Shown here: positions 1-8,547 of the stretch, piece after piece
Layout of the letters: every line of letters starts with the position of its first letter
Numbering within the stretch: position 1 is the stretch's first letter
NCBI RefSeq assembly: GCF_003415675.1
Contig: NZ_QFZK01000011.1
Coordinates: 62,001-126,000 of the forward strand
Direction: 5' to 3'
DNA from: Rhodoferax lacus
GTDB taxonomy: Bacteria > Pseudomonadota > Gammaproteobacteria > Burkholderiales > Burkholderiaceae_C
Length of the DNA: 64,000 bases
Notes under the pieces: model-generated
Seen by the model: the letters and a program-made list of their open reading frames with translations, nothing else
The model's database searches: none
Told to the model about the DNA's origin: nothing
Position numbers and translations under genes: made by a program

Positions 1-458
1 GCAAAACCCACCTGGCGGCGGGCTTCCTGGCGGTCATTGAGTTGTTGCCCGGCGTGCTTGGCATCCACCAGGGTCAGAATGGAGTCCAGCAGGTAGGACT
101 CGGCCACTTCGTCGTCCATGAAGAAGGTCTGCGCCACCGGGCCGGGATCGGCCAGGCCGGTGGTCTCGATCACCACGCGCTCGAAGTCGAGCTCGCCCTT
201 GCGCTTCTTCTCGGCCAGGTCGCGCAGGGTGGCGCGCAGGTCTTCACGGATGGTGCAGCAGATGCAGCCATTGCTCATCTGGATGATCTGCTCGTTGGTG
301 TCGCTCACCAGGATGTCGCTGTCGATGTTTTCTTCGCCGAACTCGTTCTCGATCACGGCAATCTTCTGTCCGTGGGCCTCGGCCAGCACGCGTTTGAGTA
401 ACGTGGTTTTACCGGAACCCAGAAAGCCGGTGAGGATGGTGGCGGGGATAAGTGACAT
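1..458 (-). CDS. CobW/P47K-family (G3E) GTP-binding protein, 3' end outside window
   Basis: The first ~152 codons of a G3E-family GTPase; the carboxyl half lies beyond the left edge. The protein opens with a Walker A motif GFLGSGKTTLL at residues ~9-19, followed by IENEFGE and the family's metal-binding motif GCICC around residue 62, then ETTGLADP. CobW/YjiA/ZigA-type proteins are cytoplasmic GTPases that deliver metals (Zn, Co) to client enzymes; the GCICC cysteines are the metal site. The ATG at 456-458 is the start because the motif spacing matches the family. No neighbour in the window indicates the client metal. Family assignment is firm; the metal is unknown. Confidence 0.9.
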   Translation of the reverse strand, partial: MSLIPATILTGFLGSGKTTLLKRVLAEAHGQKIAVIENEFGEENIDSDILVSDTNEQIIQMSNGCICCTIREDLRATLRDLAEKKRKGELDFERVVIETTGLADPGPVAQTFFMDDEVAESYLLDSILTLVDAKHAGQQLNDRQEARRQVGF

Positions 459-530
459 GTTTGTTCGAGCCCAAAATCAGCAGTTGGGGAGTGTAGCGGT
501 CAATTCAAGGTGGGGCCTTGCGCTGGAGCA

Positions 531-560
531 TGTCCGGCCCCTGCCGCACAGGCCCGGACA
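531..560. other. Inverted repeat between two leftward genes
   Basis: TGTCCGG at 531-537 and CCGGACA at 554-560 can pair, with further CC/GG pairing inside. It sits just after the rlmI stop and before the CobW-type gene. There is no U-run, so it is not a classical intrinsic terminator; it may be a processing or Rho-associated stem. Confidence 0.35.
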
Positions 561-570
561 GACCATGGCC

Positions 571-1752
571 TCAGCGCCGCATGATGACCAGGCCCTTGAG
601 GTATTCACCCTCGGGGAAGGCAATGGTCATGGGGTGATCGGGGGCGCCGCCCATGCGCTCGGTGATGAATCCGTCCACCCCGGCGTCCGAGCCAGCACCG
701 GCCACGATCTTGTGGAACAGGTCGGCGCTGATGCCGCCCGAGCAGGAGTAGGTGAACAGCACGCCGCCGGGCTCCAGCAGCTTGAAGGCCAGGCGGTTGA
801 TGTCCTTGTAGGCGCGCGCCGCCCGCTCGGCATGGGCCACGGTGGGTGCGAACTTCGGGGGGTCCAGGATGATGGCGTCGAAGGTGCGCCCCTCATTGCC
901 GAACTGGCGCAGCGAGGCGTTCACGTCCGCATCCATCCAGGTGGCACGCGCCGCATCAAACCCGTTTAGCGCCACATTGGCCGCACCCATTTCCAGCGCC
1001 GGGGCGCTGGAGTCAATTGAGGTGACGTGGCCCGCGCCGCCGCTCAGGGCCGCTACGCTGAAGCCGCCGGTATAGCAAAAGCAGTTGAGCACGCGCTGGA
1101 ACTGCAGGCGTTGGGTGTACGCCGCGAACTTGTGGCGGCTGTCACGCTGGTCCAGGTAAAAGCCGGTCTTGTGGCCGTTGGCAATGCTCAAGTGCAGCTT
1201 CCAGCCGTGCTCCTGCAGCACCAGGTCGGTAGGCCCTTGCCCGCGCAGCCAGCCGGTCTGCTCGGCCAGGCCTTCCAGCGTGCGGCTGCTGGCGTCCGAG
1301 CGCTCATACAGTTTTGCCAGGCCGGTCTCTGCCAGCAAGGCGTCGGCAATCGCGTCCTTCCAGCGCTCCACACCGGCCGAGGTGAACTGCGCCACCAAGG
1401 TGTCGCCATAGCGGTCCACGATCAGGCCCGGCAGGCCATCCGACTCGCCATGGATCAGCCGCGCGCCGTTGCTCTGGATGTCGAAACGGGTGCGCGCCTG
1501 CACCGCCTTGGCAATGCTGGCCTGAAAGAAACCCTCGTCAATGCGCTGGGCCTCGTCAAAGCTCCAGACACGGGCGCGGATTTTGGAACTGGGGCTGAAT
1601 GCCGCCCAGCCCAGAAACTGGCCCTCGGCAGACTCCACCCGCACGGTCTCGCCGCTGTCGCCCCCGCCCTTGGCAATGGCGGACTCGAAGATCCAGGGAT
1701 GGCGACGCAACAGGGAGCGCTCTTTGCCGGCGCGCAGGCGAATCATTTTCAT
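571..1752 (-). CDS. rlmI: 23S rRNA (cytosine-1962-C5)-methyltransferase-like, class I SAM-dependent
   Basis: 393 residues, the usual RlmI length. An amino-terminal PUA-like RNA-binding segment (residues ~1-75) is followed by a linker (DQRDSR near 203) and a Rossmann methyltransferase domain. CFCYTGGFSVAAL is the SAM-binding motif I, LDPPKF is the catalytic DPP motif, and TYSCSGG contains the second conserved cysteine expected of m5C RNA methyltransferases. RlmI methylates C1962 of 23S rRNA from SAM. The gene is followed leftward by a short inverted repeat and lies 53 bp downstream of xerC. Close paralogues (RlmK/L-type domains) share the fold, but the PUA plus DPPKF/SCSGG arrangement favours RlmI. 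Confidence 0.88.
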   Translation of the reverse strand: MKMIRLRAGKERSLLRRHPWIFESAIAKGGGDSGETVRVESAEGQFLGWAAFSPSSKIRARVWSFDEAQRIDEGFFQASIAKAVQARTRFDIQSNGARLIHGESDGLPGLIVDRYGDTLVAQFTSAGVERWKDAIADALLAETGLAKLYERSDASSRTLEGLAEQTGWLRGQGPTDLVLQEHGWKLHLSIANGHKTGFYLDQRDSRHKFAAYTQRLQFQRVLNCFCYTGGFSVAALSGGAGHVTSIDSSAPALEMGAANVALNGFDAARATWMDADVNASLRQFGNEGRTFDAIILDPPKFAPTVAHAERAARAYKDINRLAFKLLEPGGVLFTYSCSGGISADLFHKIVAGAGSDAGVDGFITERMGGAPDHPMTIAFPEGEYLKGLVIMRR

Positions 1753-1805
1753 GAGGCTATTGTCGCTGCTCGCGCTGCGGCGCCTTTGCAGACACGGTTC
1801 CTGCG

Positions 1806-2870
1806 CTATGCCTTGGGCTTGCCCTTGCCCTTGGCGTGCGCCCGCGGATGCGCCGCGTCATAGGCCCGGGCCAGGTGCTGGAAGTCCAGCCGCGTATAGA
1901 CCTGCGTGGTGGTGATGTTGGCGTGGCCCAGCAACTCCTGCACCGCGCGCAGGTCGCCGCTGCTTTGCAGCACATGGCTGGCAAAGGAGTGGCGCAGCAT
2001 GTGGGGATGCACCGGGGTGCTCACCCCTGCGAGTTGGCTGCGGCGCTTGAGGCGTTGCCAGACGGACTGGGCCGTGAGACGCGTGCAGTTGCGGCCTATG
2101 AAAAGAGCGCGGGCGGCGTCGGCTTGCGAGGCATGCACCGGCCCGGCCTGGGCGGTGCCCATGGGACCACGCAAGGCCAGCCAGCGCGTGAGTGCCAGCA
2201 AGGCGGTCTTGCCCACCGGCACGCTGCGGCGCTTGGAGCCCTTGCCCAGCACATGGGCCTCGGCTGCCTGCAGGTCCACCCAGCCGCGTGCCGTGCTGCT
2301 GGCCTCCACATCCAGGCCTATGAGTTCACCCACGCGCAAGCCACTGCCGTAGAGCAGCTCCACCATGGCCGCGTCGCGCGCTTCCAGCCAAGGGTCGTCA
2401 TCGCTTTGGAAGTCGGCAAACTGCACGGCGTCGTCCACGCCCAAGGCTTTGGGCAGGGGTTTGGGCGCGCGGGGCGCACGCACGTCCACTACCGGGTTGC
2501 TGGCGATCAGGCCGTCGCGGCCCAGCCAGGTGTAGAAGCCGCGCCAGCCCGAAAGAATCAGCGCAATGCCGCGGCCGCTGCGCCCGCCGCTGTGCATCTG
2601 TGCCACCCAGCGGCGGATGTGCGGGTTGCGCACTGCCAGCAGATCGACGACCGCCGCTGTGGCAAAGGCCTGCAGCTTGTGCAAGTCCAATGCGTAGAGC
2701 TCCACCGTGCGCTGGGCCAGGCGCTTTTCCACGCGCACGTACTCCAGGTATTTTTCAACCAGCGGACTCATTGTGGTCGCAGCACCGGCATTGGCACTGC
2801 GCGCAGCCGCCGCAGGTTCAGGCACAGGTTCGCGCGCAGTTTCAGGGGGCAGCGCAGCTGGGTCGGGCAT
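1806..2870 (-). CDS. xerC: Tyrosine recombinase XerC
   Basis: Integrase-family recombinase that, with XerD, resolves chromosome dimers at dif. The core-binding domain starts at SPLVEKYLEYV. The catalytic set is present: Arg in GLRVGELIGLD, Lys in GKGSKRRSVPV, HMLRHSFASH, the LLGHANI histidine, and the nucleophilic Tyr in TTQVYTR. At 354 residues it is longer than usual (~300) because of a Pro/Ala-rich amino-terminal extension; an internal ATG at 2771 would give a standard-length protein. I keep 2870 because it lies only 11 bp after the DUF484 stop. The order dapF-DUF484-xerC matches the conserved E. coli dapF-yigA-xerC operon. Confidence 0.92.
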   Translation of the reverse strand: MPDPAALPPETAREPVPEPAAAARSANAGAATTMSPLVEKYLEYVRVEKRLAQRTVELYALDLHKLQAFATAAVVDLLAVRNPHIRRWVAQMHSGGRSGRGIALILSGWRGFYTWLGRDGLIASNPVVDVRAPRAPKPLPKALGVDDAVQFADFQSDDDPWLEARDAAMVELLYGSGLRVGELIGLDVEASSTARGWVDLQAAEAHVLGKGSKRRSVPVGKTALLALTRWLALRGPMGTAQAGPVHASQADAARALFIGRNCTRLTAQSVWQRLKRRSQLAGVSTPVHPHMLRHSFASHVLQSSGDLRAVQELLGHANITTTQVYTRLDFQHLARAYDAAHPRAHAKGKGKPKA

Positions 2871-2881
2871 ACCCGCAGGGC

Positions 2882-3580
2882 CTAGCGCAGGCGCGACAGC
2901 GCAGCGCTGGCCAGCTCGCCAATGCGGGCCAGGAAGTCGGTGCCCATGCCGCTGGTAAAGCGCTGGGCATCACCCGAGGCCAGCACCAAGAGACCAAAGG
3001 CCGGCGTGGTGGAGCCGCTGGGGCCCATGCGCAGGGGTATCAGCGCCAGCGACGTAATGGCAGAAGGTGTCTCCAGCCAGTTCACCGACTCAAAGCCGGT
3101 GTTCAGGCCGCAGAAGGGTTCGGTCAGCGAAGAGGCGAAGGACTTCAGGTCATCACTTACGCCCTGGGCATAGGGCTCAGCGGCGTAATCGGCCGCCACA
3201 TCCCACAGGCGCAGCCCCACCTGGGGCACGGCGAACTGCTGCTCGATGTCGATGGCCAATTGCTGGGGCAACTGGCGCACGTCGCTGCCCTGCAGCAGGT
3301 TGCCTGCCCAGCGGATGATCTTGTTGGACAGGATGACGTTGTCATTGCCGTTGCGCAGCATTTCCATGATGCGCTGCTCCAGCAGCTTGATCTTCTCGCG
3401 CAGCATCTCGGCCTGGCGCTCCTGCAGGCTCACCGCGCGGTGACCGTGCGGGCTGTTGAGTTGAACGGCAGCGAGCAGTTCGGCATGGCGCAAAAAGAAG
3501 TCCGGCGTGTTGGCCAAATAGTTGGCGATGTCGTCTTCGGTGATCGGGTTGGCCAGTGCGGAGTTCAGAAGGTTGCTCAT
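2882..3580 (-). CDS. DUF484 family protein (YigA-like)
   Basis: 232 residues, full length for DUF484. The helical amino terminus has the family signature I-x-x-YLANTPDFFLRH at ~20-35, then a coiled-coil-like stretch (RQAEMLREKIKLLEQR) and a GAF-like carboxyl domain ending in TDFLARIGELASAAL. The biochemical role is unknown; the family is noted for lying between dapF and xerC, exactly as here (dapF stops 42 bp upstream, xerC starts 11 bp downstream). The start is the ATG at 3578-3580. Probably cytoplasmic; no signal peptide or membrane span is visible. Confidence 0.88.
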   Translation of the reverse strand: MSNLLNSALANPITEDDIANYLANTPDFFLRHAELLAAVQLNSPHGHRAVSLQERQAEMLREKIKLLEQRIMEMLRNGNDNVILSNKIIRWAGNLLQGSDVRQLPQQLAIDIEQQFAVPQVGLRLWDVAADYAAEPYAQGVSDDLKSFASSLTEPFCGLNTGFESVNWLETPSAITSLALIPLRMGPSGSTTPAFGLLVLASGDAQRFTSGMGTDFLARIGELASAALSRLR

Positions 3581-3622
3581 GGAAGCTCAGTCAAAGTGAA
3601 AAGTCAATCGATACCCTGGCGC

Positions 3623-4498
3623 CTAGGCAGCCAGGTTGTCGGGCATATCAATCTCGCCACGGAACACGGTGGTGGCCGGGCCTGTCATCAGCACGGGCGC
3701 GCTGCCGCCGGCCCAGGCAATGCTCAGCATACCGCCACGGGTCTCTACGTCCACCTGGTGGTCCAGCAGGCCCAGCCGGATACCGGCCACCACGGCTGCA
3801 CAGGCGCCTGAGCCACAGGCCAGGGTCTCGCCCACACCGCGTTCATACACACGCAGGCGGATGCTGTTGCGTGACCGCACCTGCATAAAGCCCACATTCA
3901 CGCCCTGGGTGAAGCGCGCATTGGCCTGCACCTGCGGGCCCAGCGTGGCCACGGGTGCCGTGTCCACATCCAGCACCTGCAGCACCGCATGCGGGTTGCC
4001 CATGGAGACGGTGGCCAGCAGCACCTCATGGGCCGCGCCCACAGGCAGGATGGACCAGTTACCCCAGTCGCCCTGGGGCTGCAGCTTCAAGCCGCTGGCA
4101 TCAAAGGGCAGCTCTTGCGGCTCCAGGCGCGGTGCGCCCATGTCCACGGTAACGCGGCCGTCCGCATTGAGCTGCGGGGCAATCACGCCCTTCATGGTCT
4201 GCACGCGCAAGGTGTCTTTGGTGCTCAGGCCACTGTCGCGCACAAAGCGGGCAAAGCAGCGCGCGCCGTTGCCGCACTGCTCCACCTCCTGGCCATCGGC
4301 GTTGTGGATGATGTATTCGAAGTCAATGCCGGGTGCGGGCGAGGGCCGCACGGTAAGGATCTGGTCTGCGCCCACGCCAAAATGGCGGTCGCCCAGAAAG
4401 CGGTAGTGCGCAGCGGTCAGGCCCAGGCGGCCACGGGTTTCGTCGAGCACGACAAAGTCGTTGCCCGCGCCCTGCATTTTGGTGAACGGAATTCGCAT
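3623..4498 (-). CDS. dapF: Diaminopimelate epimerase
   Basis: Converts LL- to meso-diaminopimelate for lysine and peptidoglycan synthesis. The protein opens with [20 protein letters not shown], the family's amino-terminal signature. The two catalytic cysteines lie in [13 protein letters not shown] and [12 protein letters not shown]. The ATG at 4498 gives the normal length (291 residues); an in-frame ATG nine codons upstream adds no conserved sequence. It is the first gene of the dapF-DUF484-xerC operon and is divergent from the metallo-hydrolase gene. A GATAAT hexamer only 7 bp upstream of the ATG suggests a very short or absent leader. Confidence 0.96.
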   Translation of the reverse strand: MRIPFTKMQGAGNDFVVLDETRGRLGLTAAHYRFLGDRHFGVGADQILTVRPSPAPGIDFEYIIHNADGQEVEQCGNGARCFARFVRDSGLSTKDTLRVQTMKGVIAPQLNADGRVTVDMGAPRLEPQELPFDASGLKLQPQGDWGNWSILPVGAAHEVLLATVSMGNPHAVLQVLDVDTAPVATLGPQVQANARFTQGVNVGFMQVRSRNSIRLRVYERGVGETLACGSGACAAVVAGIRLGLLDHQVDVETRGGMLSIAWAGGSAPVLMTGPATTVFRGEIDMPDNLAA

Positions 4499-4505
4499 GG
4501 GTGCA

Positions 4506-4511
4506 ATTATC
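4506..4511 (-). promoter_or_regulatory. Candidate -10 box for dapF
   Basis: GATAAT on the minus strand, separated from the dapF ATG by 7 bp; GTGACT lies 18 bp further upstream as a weak -35. If used, transcription would start at or next to the start codon. Inference from sequence only. Confidence 0.35.
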
Positions 4512-4596
4512 CGCGCACACTGCATGCGCAGTCACCCCACGCGTGGGAGGCCCTGTGTGCGCCCAAAGCCCGAGCGGCCCTGCTTTTGGTTGCAAA

Positions 4597-5559
4597 ATGG
4601 CCCGCATGCCCAGACCCTCGCAAATCCTCCAGCCTGACGTGGGCCCCATCCCTGCACCCGCCGACTGGCAGACCGTCGCACCCGTGTCCATTCTGAAGAA
4701 CGTGCTGCGCCTGACCGCGCCCAACCCCGGCGTGATGACCGGCCCTGGCACCAACAGCTACCTGGTGGGTGATGCGCACACCGGTTTTATCGCCATAGAC
4801 CCGGGCCCGGCCGATGCCGACCACCTGCAGCGTCTGTGGCAGGCCGCCGTATACGCTGACGGACGCGGGGGCAACATCAGGATGATTGTGTGCACCCACT
4901 CGCATCCGGACCACTCACCCGGCGCCAAGCCCTTGCAGGTGCTGTGCGCGCAGAGCCGAGCCGATGGCATGGCCCCTGCCATCCTCGGTCTGCCTTCCGC
5001 ACCTACTGCGCGCGCCGCCAGCGCCTTCACCCCGGACCGGGCGCTGCGAGACGGCGAAGTACTGCAGCTGACAGCAGCCCAGGAAGGCGATGCAAGGCAC
5101 AGCCTGCGCGTGATCCACACCCCCGGCCACGCGGCCAACCACCTCTGCCTGCTGCTGGAAGAAGACGGCCTGCTGTTCTCCGGCGACCATATCCTGAACG
5201 GCAGCACCACGGTCATCGACCCACCGGACGGCCAAATGGGCCACTACCTGGACTCACTGGATGCGCTGACACAGGCCTGCACGCAGCGGAATGTCGGGTA
5301 CATTCTCCCGGCCCACGGCCATGTGATGCCCGATGCACTGGAAGCCATATCCAGGCTCAAAGCCCACCGCCTGCAACGCGAGGCCAAGATTGCCCGCGTG
5401 ATGCAAGCCAACCCCCAGGGCGACCTGGACCAGTGGCTGCCACTGGCCTACGACGATGTAGACCCGCGCATCTGGCCTGTGGCCAGGCGCTCCCTGCTGG
5501 CCCATGTGGAACACCTGCAGCAACTGCCAACCAACGCCAACGAATCGAGCCCCCTATGA
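4597..5559 (+). CDS. MBL-fold metallo-hydrolase (LACTB2-like)
   Basis: 320 residues. The metallo-beta-lactamase zinc motif THSHPDHSPG is near residue 103, followed by the later metal ligands H in HTPGHAANHLCL and D in LFSGDHILNG, and a terminal PAHGH. The amino-terminal block (LTAPNPGVMTGPGTNSYLVG) and the carboxyl RLKAHRLQREAKI stretch resemble the LACTB2/RNase-like hydrolase branch, whose human member is an endoribonuclease. The substrate here is unknown. The start is ATG 4597 or 4606; the open frame extends upstream without conserved sequence. The stop overlaps the next start (ATGA at 5556-5559), so the two genes are translationally coupled. Confidence 0.85.
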   Translation: MARMPRPSQILQPDVGPIPAPADWQTVAPVSILKNVLRLTAPNPGVMTGPGTNSYLVGDAHTGFIAIDPGPADADHLQRLWQAAVYADGRGGNIRMIVCTHSHPDHSPGAKPLQVLCAQSRADGMAPAILGLPSAPTARAASAFTPDRALRDGEVLQLTAAQEGDARHSLRVIHTPGHAANHLCLLLEEDGLLFSGDHILNGSTTVIDPPDGQMGHYLDSLDALTQACTQRNVGYILPAHGHVMPDALEAISRLKAHRLQREAKIARVMQANPQGDLDQWLPLAYDDVDPRIWPVARRSLLAHVEHLQQLPTNANESSPL

Positions 5560-6539
5560 GTACCTTCCAAAGAGCGGCACGCCCCGAGGGCGCACCCGAG
5601 GCACGCCGTGAGCGTCCTGCCGGTGACCGGCCCAACCAAAGGCCCGCCACCGCGTCCGCTGGCCCCAAGCCCCGCAACCGCCCACGCACCGTGGACCGCA
5701 CGCCGCCCGTCTCGGCACCCGCGGCCGACCCGGGCGAGCGCCTGTCCAAGCGTGTGATGCAGCTCAAGGGCTGCTCGCGCAGCGAGGCCGAGCAGTACAT
5801 CGAGTGCGGCTGGGTGATGGTCAACGGCGTGGTTGTGGAAGACCCACCGTTTCGCGTGCAACAGCAAACCGTCACCATGGACCCGGCCGCCAGCCTGCTC
5901 AACATGGCCGATGTCACGCTGATCCTGAACAAGCCCTCCGGCTGGCTCGACGGGGTGGAGGAAGAAGACGACGATGAAGACGACGCACCACGCCCCGCAT
6001 CAGGCCCGCGTGGCAGGGGAGGCAAAGGCGCCAAGCCGCGTGTGGACAACGCCCGCAGCCTGCTCACCGCAGCCAACCACTGTCCCCATGACCCGGCCGA
6101 AATACGCCTGCTCAAACGCCACCTGCTGCACCTGGAGGCCGAGGTGCCACTGGAGACGGGTGCCAGCGGCCTGGTGGTGTTCACCCAGGACTGGCGCACC
6201 ACACGCAAGCTCAGCGAAGACCTGGGCTCCATGGAGCATGAAATCATCGCCGATGTGGCCGGTGAAGTGGATGAAGAGGCGCTGCAGAAAATTGCCCGCG
6301 CCCTCAAGGACGAGCGCACCCCCCTGCCCCACACCAAGTTCAGCGTCAACAGTTCTTCCGAAGAAATGAGCAAGCTGCGCTTTGCCATCAAAGGCGCGCA
6401 TCCCGGCCTGGTGGCCTATCTGTGCGAACGCGGCGGCCTGCAACTGCTGGCCATGCGCCGCATCCGCCTGGGCCGCGTGACCCTCAGCGACCTGCCCGTG
6501 GGGCAGTGGCGCTATTTATCGGTGCATGAAAAGTTCTAG
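5556..6539 (+). CDS. S4-domain RsuA/RluB-type pseudouridine synthase-like protein, catalytic Asp replaced by Glu
   Basis: 327 residues. An Arg/Pro-rich disordered tail (~1-60) precedes an S4 RNA-binding domain (~64-125: RLSKRVMQLKGCSRSEAEQY) and a domain like the RsuA/RluB/RluF synthases (LILNKPSGW; later GLVAYLCERGGLQLLAMRRIRLGRVTL split over the carboxyl end). Where the family has GRLDxxTxGLLLLT, this protein reads VPLETGASGLVVFT, putting Glu200 at the catalytic Asp and Pro at the Arg. An acidic stretch (~134-143, E and D only) followed by a Gly/Arg linker is inserted between the domains. It may be inactive as a synthase yet still bind rRNA. Its stop shares CTAG with the convergent CBS gene. 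Confidence 0.8.
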   Translation: MSTFQRAARPEGAPEARRERPAGDRPNQRPATASAGPKPRNRPRTVDRTPPVSAPAADPGERLSKRVMQLKGCSRSEAEQYIECGWVMVNGVVVEDPPFRVQQQTVTMDPAASLLNMADVTLILNKPSGWLDGVEEEDDDEDDAPRPASGPRGRGGKGAKPRVDNARSLLTAANHCPHDPAEIRLLKRHLLHLEAEVPLETGASGLVVFTQDWRTTRKLSEDLGSMEHEIIADVAGEVDEEALQKIARALKDERTPLPHTKFSVNSSSEEMSKLRFAIKGAHPGLVAYLCERGGLQLLAMRRIRLGRVTLSDLPVGQWRYLSVHEKF

Positions 6540-6961
6540 CTGGCTATATACGACTGCAGCTGGCTGATGGTGGCTTCCTGGTCGGCAATGATCTCGTCCA
6601 TGATGTCGCGGATGGAGATCATGCCCAGCACCCGGTCGCCGTCCACCACTGGCATGTGGCGGATTTTCTTGTGGCTCATCAGTGCCATGCAGTCTTCGGT
6701 GCGGGAATGGGCATCCACGGTCAGCACCTTGGCGGTCATGATGTCGGCGACCTGCGTGTCCTTGGAGGACTTGCCTGCCAGCGCGATCTTGCGGGTGTAG
6801 TCACGCTCGGAGAGTATGCCCACCAGCTTGCCCTGGTCCATCACCATGAGGGCGCCCACATTGTGGTCGGCCAGAATTTTGAGCGCATCGAAAACGCTGT
6901 CCTGCGGCTTGAGACTCCAGGGCGCGTCATGACTTTTTAACAGCTCGCGTACGGGTCGCAT
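6536..6961 (-). CDS. CBS-pair domain protein
   Basis: 141 residues comprising two CBS motifs: residues ~5-65 (SVFDALKILADHNVGALMVM...GILSERDYTRKI) and ~75-130 (TVDAHSRTEDCMALMSHKKIRHMPVV...GMISIRDIMDEI). Stand-alone CBS pairs bind adenosyl ligands (AMP, ATP, SAM, NAD) and act as energy or redox sensors. The partner is not evident here. ATG 6961 is chosen because the upstream in-frame extension is not conserved and has no ribosome site. The gene is convergent with the S4 gene, the stops overlapping by 4 bp. Confidence 0.88.
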   Translation of the reverse strand: MRPVRELLKSHDAPWSLKPQDSVFDALKILADHNVGALMVMDQGKLVGILSERDYTRKIALAGKSSKDTQVADIMTAKVLTVDAHSRTEDCMALMSHKKIRHMPVVDGDRVLGMISIRDIMDEIIADQEATISQLQSYIAS

Positions 6962-7022
6962 AGGGCCTCCGTCAAAATGGTTATAGACGAAGTAACCATA
7001 CCGCAAAAAAGGTGGCAAAAGT

Positions 7023-7457
7023 GTGAAGCCCACCGATAAGCCGGATTCTGTGCATGAGGGTTTCCCCTCACGTGACCACCATTAATCTGGGCCGCCAGTC
7101 ACCTGGACGGCTCAATGCTACCTACCCGCACACTCCGGGGGCCCCGTCAACGTGTGCCTACTTGGTATTGCTGCGCGTAGAGATTGCCCGTTTCACCCGA
7201 CGGGCTTCGCCCGTCGGGTGGCTATGCGCACCCGGTTACCCGGGGCACGGCTTGCGCCGCGCTACACGCATAGAACACCCTTGGGGTTGTTCCATCGACT
7301 CGTCTCTGTTGCTCTAATCCTCACCTTAGGAGCCTGCATTTGCATGCAAACCTTGTCGGTGGACAGTTGTTAACTGCTACGCTGCCCTGTGCAGTCCGGA
7401 CGTTCCTCCAGTGCTCTGTTTCCAGAATTGCACCAGCGGTGGTCTGGTGGGCTTCAC
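7023..7457 (-). ncRNA. rnpB: RNase P RNA, bacterial type A
   Basis: The ribozyme component that matures tRNA 5' ends. On the minus strand the RNA begins GTGAAGCCCACC and ends GGTGGGCTTCAC, which pair as helix P1. Universal core elements are visible: GGAGGAACGTCCGGACT near the 5' end (CR-I), an AGAGACGAGTCGATGG segment, GAAACGGGCAATC, ACCAAGTAGGC, and AGAATCCGGCTTATCGG at the 3' end (P4 and P2 strands). About 435 nt against 377 nt for E. coli M1. The extra length includes a perfect 12-bp hairpin (7194-7220) and a GC-rich stem nearby. A GATAAT -10 lies 6 bp upstream of the 5' end. The ends are inferred from P1 pairing. Confidence 0.96.
7194..7220 (-). repeat. Perfect 12-bp hairpin inside rnpB
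   Basis: CACCCGACGGGC (7194-7205), loop TTC, GCCCGTCGGGTG (7209-7220). It lies in the specificity-domain half of the RNA, just 5' (in RNA sense) of the conserved GAAACGGGCAATC element. The GGC-TTC-GCC core resembles the stem in the intergenic repeat at 61427-61450, so it may be an inserted or expanded repeat hairpin. Confidence 0.6.
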
Positions 7458-7463
7458 ATCCCG

Positions 7464-7469
7464 ATTATC
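7464..7469 (-). promoter_or_regulatory. Candidate -10 box of the rnpB promoter
   Basis: GATAAT on the minus strand, 6 bp from the inferred rnpB 5' end at 7457. A partial -35 (TTGCAG) lies about 20 bp upstream, longer than the ideal spacing. The 117-bp gap to cysK must hold promoters for both divergent genes. Confidence 0.5.
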
Positions 7470-7574
7470 GGCTGTGTTTCCGGCCTTCTCTGCAAGCGCA
7501 TATCCATATACCGAAACCAATTGAATATTTGGCCCACAATGGCGCAACAATTCCGTCCCACAAGGAGATCCCCC

Positions 7575-8492
7575 ATGAGCTTTGACAACGTTCTGCAGAC
7601 CATTGGCAACACGCCGCACATCCGCATCAACCGCCTGTTCGGCAACACGCACAAGGTGTTCGTGAAGTCCGAGCGCTCCAACCCGGGCGGCTCCATCAAG
7701 GACCGTATTGCCCTGTCCATGGTCGAAGCGGCCGAAGCCAGTGGCGAGCTCAAGCCAGGTGCCACCATCATCGAGCCCACCTCCGGTAACACCGGCGTCG
7801 GCCTGGCCCTGGTGGCAGCCGTCAAGGGCTACAAGCTGATTCTGGTCATGCCCGACAGCATGTCCATCGAGCGCCGCCGCCTGATGCTGGCCTACGGCGC
7901 CAGCTTCGACCTGACCCCGCGCGAAAAAGGCATGAAGGGCGCCATCGCCCGCGCCCAGGAACTCGCCGCCCAAACACCCAACTCCTGGATTCCCCAGCAG
8001 TTTGAAAACCCGGCCAATATCGACGTGCATGTGCGCACCACGGCCCAGGAAATCCTGAAGGACTTTCCCAATGGCGTGGACGTCATCATCACCGGCGTGG
8101 GCACCGGCGGGCACCTGAGCGGCGTAGCCAAGGTGCTCAAGCCCCTGTGGCCCCAGCTCAAGGTGTATGCGGTGGAACCCACCGCCTCGCCCGTGATCTC
8201 GGGCGGCGCACCCGCACCCCACCCCATCCAGGGCATTGGTGCAGGTTTCATCCCCAAGAACTTGTTGACAGACTTGCTGGATGGTGTGATCCAGGTGGAT
8301 GCTGAGCCAGCGCGCGAATACGCCCGCCGCAGCGCCCGCGAGGAAGGCCTGTTGGTGGGCATTTCCAGCGGCGCCACCCTGGCAGCCATTGCGCAAAAGC
8401 TGCCGGAGATTGCCGCAGGTGCCACGGTGCTGGGCTTCAACTACGACACCGGTGAGCGCTACCTGTCGGTGGAAGGTTTCCTGCCGACGTAA
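7575..8492 (+). CDS. cysK: Cysteine synthase (O-acetylserine sulfhydrylase)
   Basis: Makes L-cysteine from O-acetylserine and sulfide with PLP. 305 residues, normal for CysK. The PLP lysine is in [10 protein letters not shown] (residue ~40), the substrate loop in [11 protein letters not shown], the phosphate-binding glycine loop in [10 protein letters not shown], and the terminal serine region in VGISSGAT. CysM-type enzymes are close relatives; length and motifs favour CysK, but the A/B distinction is not certain. The start ATG 7575 follows AAGGAGA at 7562-7568, whereas the open frame upstream runs through rnpB and is not coding. A strong intrinsic terminator follows at 8516-8540. Confidence 0.92.
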   Translation: MSFDNVLQTIGNTPHIRINRLFGNTHKVFVKSERSNPGGSIKDRIALSMVEAAEASGELKPGATIIEPTSGNTGVGLALVAAVKGYKLILVMPDSMSIERRRLMLAYGASFDLTPREKGMKGAIARAQELAAQTPNSWIPQQFENPANIDVHVRTTAQEILKDFPNGVDVIITGVGTGGHLSGVAKVLKPLWPQLKVYAVEPTASPVISGGAPAPHPIQGIGAGFIPKNLLTDLLDGVIQVDAEPAREYARRSAREEGLLVGISSGATLAAIAQKLPEIAAGATVLGFNYDTGERYLSVEGFLPT

Positions 8493-8515
8493 GGCTGCGC
8501 CGCAGTCGCACAGCC

Positions 8516-8540
8516 AGGGCCGCGACAAGCGGCCCTTTTT
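8516..8540 (+). terminator. Intrinsic terminator after cysK
   Basis: GGGCCGC (8517-8523), loop GACAA, GCGGCCC (8529-8535), then TTTTT; the flanking A/T extend the stem. It is placed 24 bp after the cysK stop, before the convergent VOC gene. Confidence 0.88.
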
Positions 8541-8547
8541 GCGTGCT

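Noticed and set aside
1806..2870. Phage or integron integrase
   Set aside because: The dapF-DUF484-xerC context and XerC-type motifs identify the housekeeping recombinase; no attachment site or mobile genes are nearby.
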